In this document: one piece after another, positions 32,198 through 35,432 of the stretch
How positions within the stretch are numbered: position 1 is the first letter of the stretch
Layout: the number at the start of each line of letters is the position of its first letter
NCBI GenBank assembly: GCA_947478755.1
Contig: CANJXH010000009.1
Coordinates: 1-35,432 of the forward strand
DNA: 35,432 nt
From: Betaproteobacteria bacterium
Lineage (GTDB): Bacteria; Pseudomonadota; Gammaproteobacteria; Burkholderiales; Rhodocyclaceae
Direction of reading: 5' to 3'
Position numbers and translations under genes: made by a program
The notes under the pieces: model-generated
What the model saw: the letters and a program-made list of their open reading frames with translations, nothing else
Databases searched by the model: none
Told to the model about the DNA's origin: nothing

Positions 32198-32203
32198 GCG
32201 CCC

Positions 32204-32995
32204 TCAGGCCGACTTGCTGTCGAACACCGAGGCCGGCATCTCGTCCGGAAACGGGGCGCGGCGCAAGTGATTGCCGCCATCGACCGGCAACAGGCAGCCG
32301 GTCATGAAACATTCGTCGGCGCAAAGCCATTCCGCTGCGGCGGCAATTTCGCCGGCCGTGGCCACGCGCCCGAGAGGAACTTCGCGCGTCACCATTTTCA
32401 TGACCGCCGGGTTGTCGCGGATCGGGTCCATCATCGGCGTGTCGATGGAGCCGGGCAGGATCGAATTGACGCGAATGCGACGCGGCGCCAGTTCGACTGC
32501 GGCAAACTTCACCAGGCTGTTGGCGGCGGCCTTGGCATTGGCATAGGGCAACACCCCCGGCACGTAATGCGTCGATGCCAGCGAACTGATGGTGACGAAA
32601 GCGCCGCCATCCTTGATGATCGGTCCCAGATGTTTCAGCGCCAGGAACAGGCCGAAGTATTCGACCTCCATCGCCTCGCGCAAGTCGGCGATGCTGGCGG
32701 ATTCGATGGTGCCGGACACGACCTTGCCCACGGCATTAACGACCGCATCGACATGGCTGAGTTGTTCCTTCAGGCTTTTTGCCAGCGCCAGCACTTGTGC
32801 CTCGTCGGCGATGTCGCAGGGGAAGGCCAGGCCGCCAATTTCACTGGCGAGCTGCGCCAGCGTGTCAGGGCGCCGAGCTGACACGGCGACTTTCGCGCCC
32901 GCTGCGGCAAATCGTTTTGCTGCCACCCAGCCCACGCCGCCCGGTGACGAGGCGCCCAAAACAAGAATGTTTCTCTGTCCGGCCTTGCTGTTCAT
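32204..32995 (-). CDS. short-chain dehydrogenase/reductase
   Basis: NAD(P)-dependent oxidoreductase of 263 residues, classical SDR size. The cofactor motif is GASSPGGVG, one residue longer than the usual G-xxx-G-x-G. The structural motif VNAVG at 86-90 replaces NNAG. Catalytic residues are Ser138 (ISSLAS), Tyr151 and Lys155 (YANAK). The segment SILPGSIDTPMM and the C-terminal GCLLPVDGGNH are typical. The ATG at 32995 has GGAGGAG upstream. It lies 81 bases after the amt gene on the same strand; a small GC hairpin at 33030-33044 separates them. The substrate is unknown. Confidence 0.92.
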   Translation of the reverse strand: MNSKAGQRNILVLGASSPGGVGWVAAKRFAAAGAKVAVSARRPDTLAQLASEIGGLAFPCDIADEAQVLALAKSLKEQLSHVDAVVNAVGKVVSGTIESASIADLREAMEVEYFGLFLALKHLGPIIKDGGAFVTISSLASTHYVPGVLPYANAKAAANSLVKFAAVELAPRRIRVNSILPGSIDTPMMDPIRDNPAVMKMVTREVPLGRVATAGEIAAAAEWLCADECFMTGCLLPVDGGNHLRRAPFPDEMPASVFDSKSA

Positions 32996-33076
32996 TGCGG
33001 CTGCTCCTCCGTTGATTCATGCGTCGATGCCCCGGCAGTCGGGGTTCTGGGCCGCATCATAACGGAAGCTTGCCGC

Positions 33077-34279
33077 TTACCAGTGCGTCTCGTGTTCCGG
33101 CGTGGCCGATGTGCGATGGATGGAGACATCGGCACCATCGAACTCCTGCTCGGGATCGAGACGGATGCCGACGGTTTTTTTCAGCGCACCGTAAATGATG
33201 CCGCCGCCAACCAGCGCGATGGTGATGCCCATGACGGTGCCGGCGAGCTGCGACGTGAAACTGACACCGCCCATTCCACCGAACTGCTTGAGCCCGAATA
33301 TCCCGGCGGCAACGCCACCCCACGCGCCACACAAGCCATGCAGCGGCCAGACACCGAGTACGTCGTCGATCTTCCAGCGGTTTTGTACCAGCGTGAATAC
33401 ATAGACGAACATCGCCCCGGCAAAGGCGCCGATGAACAGGGCGCCGATCGGATGCACGATGTCGGACCCGGCACAGATCGCAACGAGGCCGGCCAGCGGC
33501 CCGTTGTGGACAAAGCCGGGGTCGTTGCGGCCTGCGGCCAGCGCCGCCAGCGTGCCGCCGACCATGGCCATGAGCGAGTTCATCGCGACGAGGCCGGTGA
33601 TCTTGTCGATGGTCTGCGCACTCATGACGTTGAAACCGAACCAGCCGACGATCAGTATCCATGCACCCAGTGCCAGGAAGGGAATGCTGGACGGCGGATG
33701 TGCAGCCACGACGCCATCCTTCGAATAACGGCCACGCCGGGCGCCCAGCAGGAGCACGGCAGTCAGTCCGACCCAACCGCCAACCGCATGCACCACCACC
33801 GAACCGGCGAAGTCGTGAAACTCTTCGCCAAAGCTGGCCTTCAGCCAATCCTGGATGCCGTAGGCATGGTTCCATGCAATGCCTTCGAAGAACGGGTACA
33901 CCAGCGCCACCAGCAGGAAGGTCGCACACAGTTGCGGGTAGAACCTGGCGCGCTCGGCAATGCCGCCGGAGACAATGGCCGGGATTGCGGCAGCAAAGGT
34001 CAGCAGGAAAAAGAAACGGGTGAGTTCATAGCCGCTTTTTTGCGCCAGGACGTCGGCGCCCACCAGAAAGTGGGTGCCATAGGCGATGCCGTAACCAATG
34101 AAAAAGTAGGCGATGGTCGAGACGCAGAAGTCACAGAGGATCTTGACGAGCGCGTTGACCTGATTTTTCTGGCGTACGGTGCCGAGTTCGAGGAAGGCGA
34201 AACCGGCATGCATGGCGAGAATCATGATCGCGCCCAGCAGGATGAACAGGACGTCGGTTGAAGTTTTCAGGTTTTCCAC
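33077..34279 (-). CDS. amt: ammonium transporter, Amt family
   Basis: Trimeric inner-membrane ammonium channel of 400 residues with about eleven membrane segments. The two pore histidines are His164 (DFAGSVVVHAVGG) and His314 (LGVWPLHGLCGAWGG). FNVMSAQTID and GLVAICAGSDIVHPIGALFIGA are further family blocks. The start is GTG at 34279, preceded by GGGGG at seven bases; no other in-frame start fits. No glnK gene lies beside it, unlike many amtB loci. A sigma-54-type promoter and an NtrC-like site lie directly upstream, so expression under nitrogen limitation is expected. Confidence 0.95.
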   Translation of the reverse strand: MENLKTSTDVLFILLGAIMILAMHAGFAFLELGTVRQKNQVNALVKILCDFCVSTIAYFFIGYGIAYGTHFLVGADVLAQKSGYELTRFFFLLTFAAAIPAIVSGGIAERARFYPQLCATFLLVALVYPFFEGIAWNHAYGIQDWLKASFGEEFHDFAGSVVVHAVGGWVGLTAVLLLGARRGRYSKDGVVAAHPPSSIPFLALGAWILIVGWFGFNVMSAQTIDKITGLVAMNSLMAMVGGTLAALAAGRNDPGFVHNGPLAGLVAICAGSDIVHPIGALFIGAFAGAMFVYVFTLVQNRWKIDDVLGVWPLHGLCGAWGGVAAGIFGLKQFGGMGGVSFTSQLAGTVMGITIALVGGGIIYGALKKTVGIRLDPEQEFDGADVSIHRTSATPEHETHW

Positions 34280-34312
34280 TTTAGTGCCCCCATTGATCTG
34301 ACCGCACCAAAT

Positions 34313-34328
34313 AGCAACATCCGTTCCC
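34313..34328 (-). promoter_or_regulatory. sigma-54 promoter of amt
   Basis: Read on the minus strand, GGGAACGGATGTTGCT has GG and GC exactly ten bases apart and matches the TGGCACG-N4-TTGCW consensus at nearly all fixed positions. Transcription would start near 34302, giving a leader of about 23 bases that contains the GGGGG ribosome site. The position and spacing are right for RpoN-dependent amt expression. Confidence 0.7.
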
Positions 34329-34379
34329 GAAAGTGACGGCTTAAGGAACAGTTACTTAGAAGATAGATGGTGATCTGAT

Positions 34380-34396
34380 GGCACTTTTTTGGTGCC
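34380..34396. promoter_or_regulatory. NtrC-like binding site upstream of amt
   Basis: GGCACTTTTTTGGTGCC is a 17-base inverted repeat close to the NtrC consensus TGCACC-N5-GGTGCA. It is centred about 85 bases upstream of the predicted sigma-54 start, a normal enhancer distance. Further GGTGC half-sites lie at 34421-34425 and 34460-34464, and a GCACC half-site at 34304-34308 overlaps the start region. Confidence 0.6.
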
Positions 34397-34452
34397 GAAT
34401 AATATTTTCAGCTTTAATTTGGTGCTGATTTTTATTCTCGGAGTGGGTCGGA

Positions 34453-35432
34453 TTATTTTGGTGCATACCCCCGGGGCAGCAGCGCCCACATCTGCCCTTT
34501 TTGCTTCATCTTGCCCGCCATCTCACCAGCGGACGGGCCGCTGCCCCAATAGAAATCAGCCCGCACCGGGCCGCGGATGGCGCCGCCGGTATCCTGCGCC
34601 AGCATCAGCCGCTGTAGCGGCACTTCCGAATTCGGGCGGGTCGTGGACAACCATACCGGGCTGCCCAAGGGCGTGGCACGGGTATCGACCGCAATGGTGC
34701 GCTCCGGCGTCAACGCGACAGTCAGCGCACCGGGCGGGCCGACACCGGTGAGTGGCACCTCGCGGAAGAACACCATGCTGGGGTTGGCGTTGAGCATTTC
34801 CTGTAGCCGCTTCGGGTTGGCCGCGGCCCATGCCTTGATGCCCTGCATCGAGGTCTGCTCGATTTTCATCTCACCCTGGTCGGCCAGCCAGCGTCCGATG
34901 GCCTTGTACGGATGTCCGTTCTGGTCGGCGTAGCTGATGCGGATGCGTTGATCGTTGCCAAGATCGACCTGCCCCGAGCCCTGTATCTGCAAGAAGAACA
35001 ATTCGACGGCGTCGCTTGCCCAGAGGAGCACGTCGTCGCGACGCTTGCTCTCCTGCCGGCTCCACTCGGCACGCGAAAAATAGGGCACCAGTCTTTTCCC
35101 TTCGAGCCGCCCACGCAGGCGCATGTTCTTGAGTTCCGGAAGTATCTCGGACAGGTCCACCGTGATCAGGTCGTTCGGCACTGCAAAGGCGGGGTATGCA
35201 AACTCCTTGCTCTGCTTGCGACTACCCTTGATCACTGGCTCGTAATAACCGGTGACCAGACCGTCACGCGTGCCGTCCGCGTTGACCAGTTGCCAGGGTT
35301 GCAATTGCGCCTCGAACCAGTCGCGCAGCTTGTTGCGGTCAGCAGTCTTTGCCGAGGCGCAGGTGGTGGCCCACGTCGCCTGACGTTCGAGTACTTTGCA
35401 TGAGGCGACAAAGGCATCGAAAGCCGGGGCAA
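34453..35432 (-). CDS. mltA: membrane-bound lytic murein transglycosylase A (5' end outside window)
   Basis: Outer-membrane lytic transglycosylase that cleaves peptidoglycan to 1,6-anhydromuropeptides. The frame is open to the end of the window, so about 326 C-terminal residues are present and the signal/lipobox region is missing. The MltA domain starts with LVTGYYEPVIKGSR, and the C-terminal 3D domain contains IAVDTRATPLGSPVW, then QDTGGAIRGPVRADFYWGSG, where the Asp of ADFYWG corresponds by position to the catalytic Asp308 of E. coli MltA. It ends GYAPK. The last codons overlap one of the GGTGC half-sites of the amt upstream region. Confidence 0.93.
   Translation of the reverse strand, partial: APAFDAFVASCKVLERQATWATTCASAKTADRNKLRDWFEAQLQPWQLVNADGTRDGLVTGYYEPVIKGSRKQSKEFAYPAFAVPNDLITVDLSEILPELKNMRLRGRLEGKRLVPYFSRAEWSRQESKRRDDVLLWASDAVELFFLQIQGSGQVDLGNDQRIRISYADQNGHPYKAIGRWLADQGEMKIEQTSMQGIKAWAAANPKRLQEMLNANPSMVFFREVPLTGVGPPGALTVALTPERTIAVDTRATPLGSPVWLSTTRPNSEVPLQRLMLAQDTGGAIRGPVRADFYWGSGPSAGEMAGKMKQKGQMWALLPRGYAPK

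Noticed and set aside
33030-33044. CCCCG-GCAGT-CGGGG hairpin between amt and the short-chain dehydrogenase gene
   Set aside because: Short GC stem without a T run on the minus strand; not enough to call a terminator.
33083-34261. 392-residue plus-strand frame opposite amt
   Set aside because: Antisense to an ammonium transporter with both pore histidines; no recognisable domain.

Overview
The window is a GC-rich stretch of bacterial chromosome, most likely from a betaproteobacterium, possibly from the Rhodocyclales/Burkholderiales side. This is inferred from the housekeeping half: rdgC, an hflX-type GTPase, a UbiH-family hydroxylase followed by a DsbC-type isomerase, mltA, an amt gene with a sigma-54/NtrC-type promoter, and a tRNA-Met that encodes its own CCA. 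No rRNA, CRISPR array, insertion sequence or phage gene is visible.

The left half (1 to about 17.2 kb) is an accessory metabolic region. It holds the 3' end of a cytochrome P450; a minus-strand run (6470 to 633) of two related FAD-dependent phytoene-desaturase-like oxidoreductases, a six-segment membrane protein and both subunits of a Rieske ring-hydroxylating oxygenase; a divergent AraC-type regulator; a luciferase-like flavin oxidoreductase with a membrane protein of the AveC spirocyclase family; a divergent TetR regulator; a first exported DUF1214 protein with a sulfotransferase and a 39-residue membrane peptide; a glycine-zipper lipoprotein and a Gly/His-rich exported protein; and a second DUF1214 protein divergent from a CrtC/AttH-like protein. 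These families often accompany oxidation of steroid- or terpenoid-like compounds, so I infer a pathway acting on a hydrophobic polycyclic or isoprenoid substrate. The substrate is unknown. No ferredoxin or ferredoxin reductase for the P450 or the Rieske oxygenase lies in the window.

The middle (17.2 to 25.1 kb) is mixed. A HigBA-type toxin-antitoxin pair sits between two near-identical terminators. It is followed by an aldehyde dehydrogenase, a small cytochrome c, an aminoglycoside-phosphotransferase-fold kinase, an LTA-synthase-like membrane sulfatase-fold enzyme preceded by a palindromic promoter, and a short FkbM methyltransferase. A 600-base gap then holds what looks like a decayed tRNA copy with its terminator, followed by the intact tRNA-Met and terminator.

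The right half (25.2 to 35.4 kb) is mostly housekeeping: ubiH-like, dsbC-like, aldo/keto reductase, a small membrane-anchored protein, an old-yellow-enzyme-family oxidoreductase, an atypical HflX GTPase divergent from rdgC, a short-chain dehydrogenase, amt and the 3' part of mltA. The amt upstream region carries a good sigma-54 promoter and an NtrC-like palindrome, so nitrogen control of ammonium uptake can be read from the sequence.
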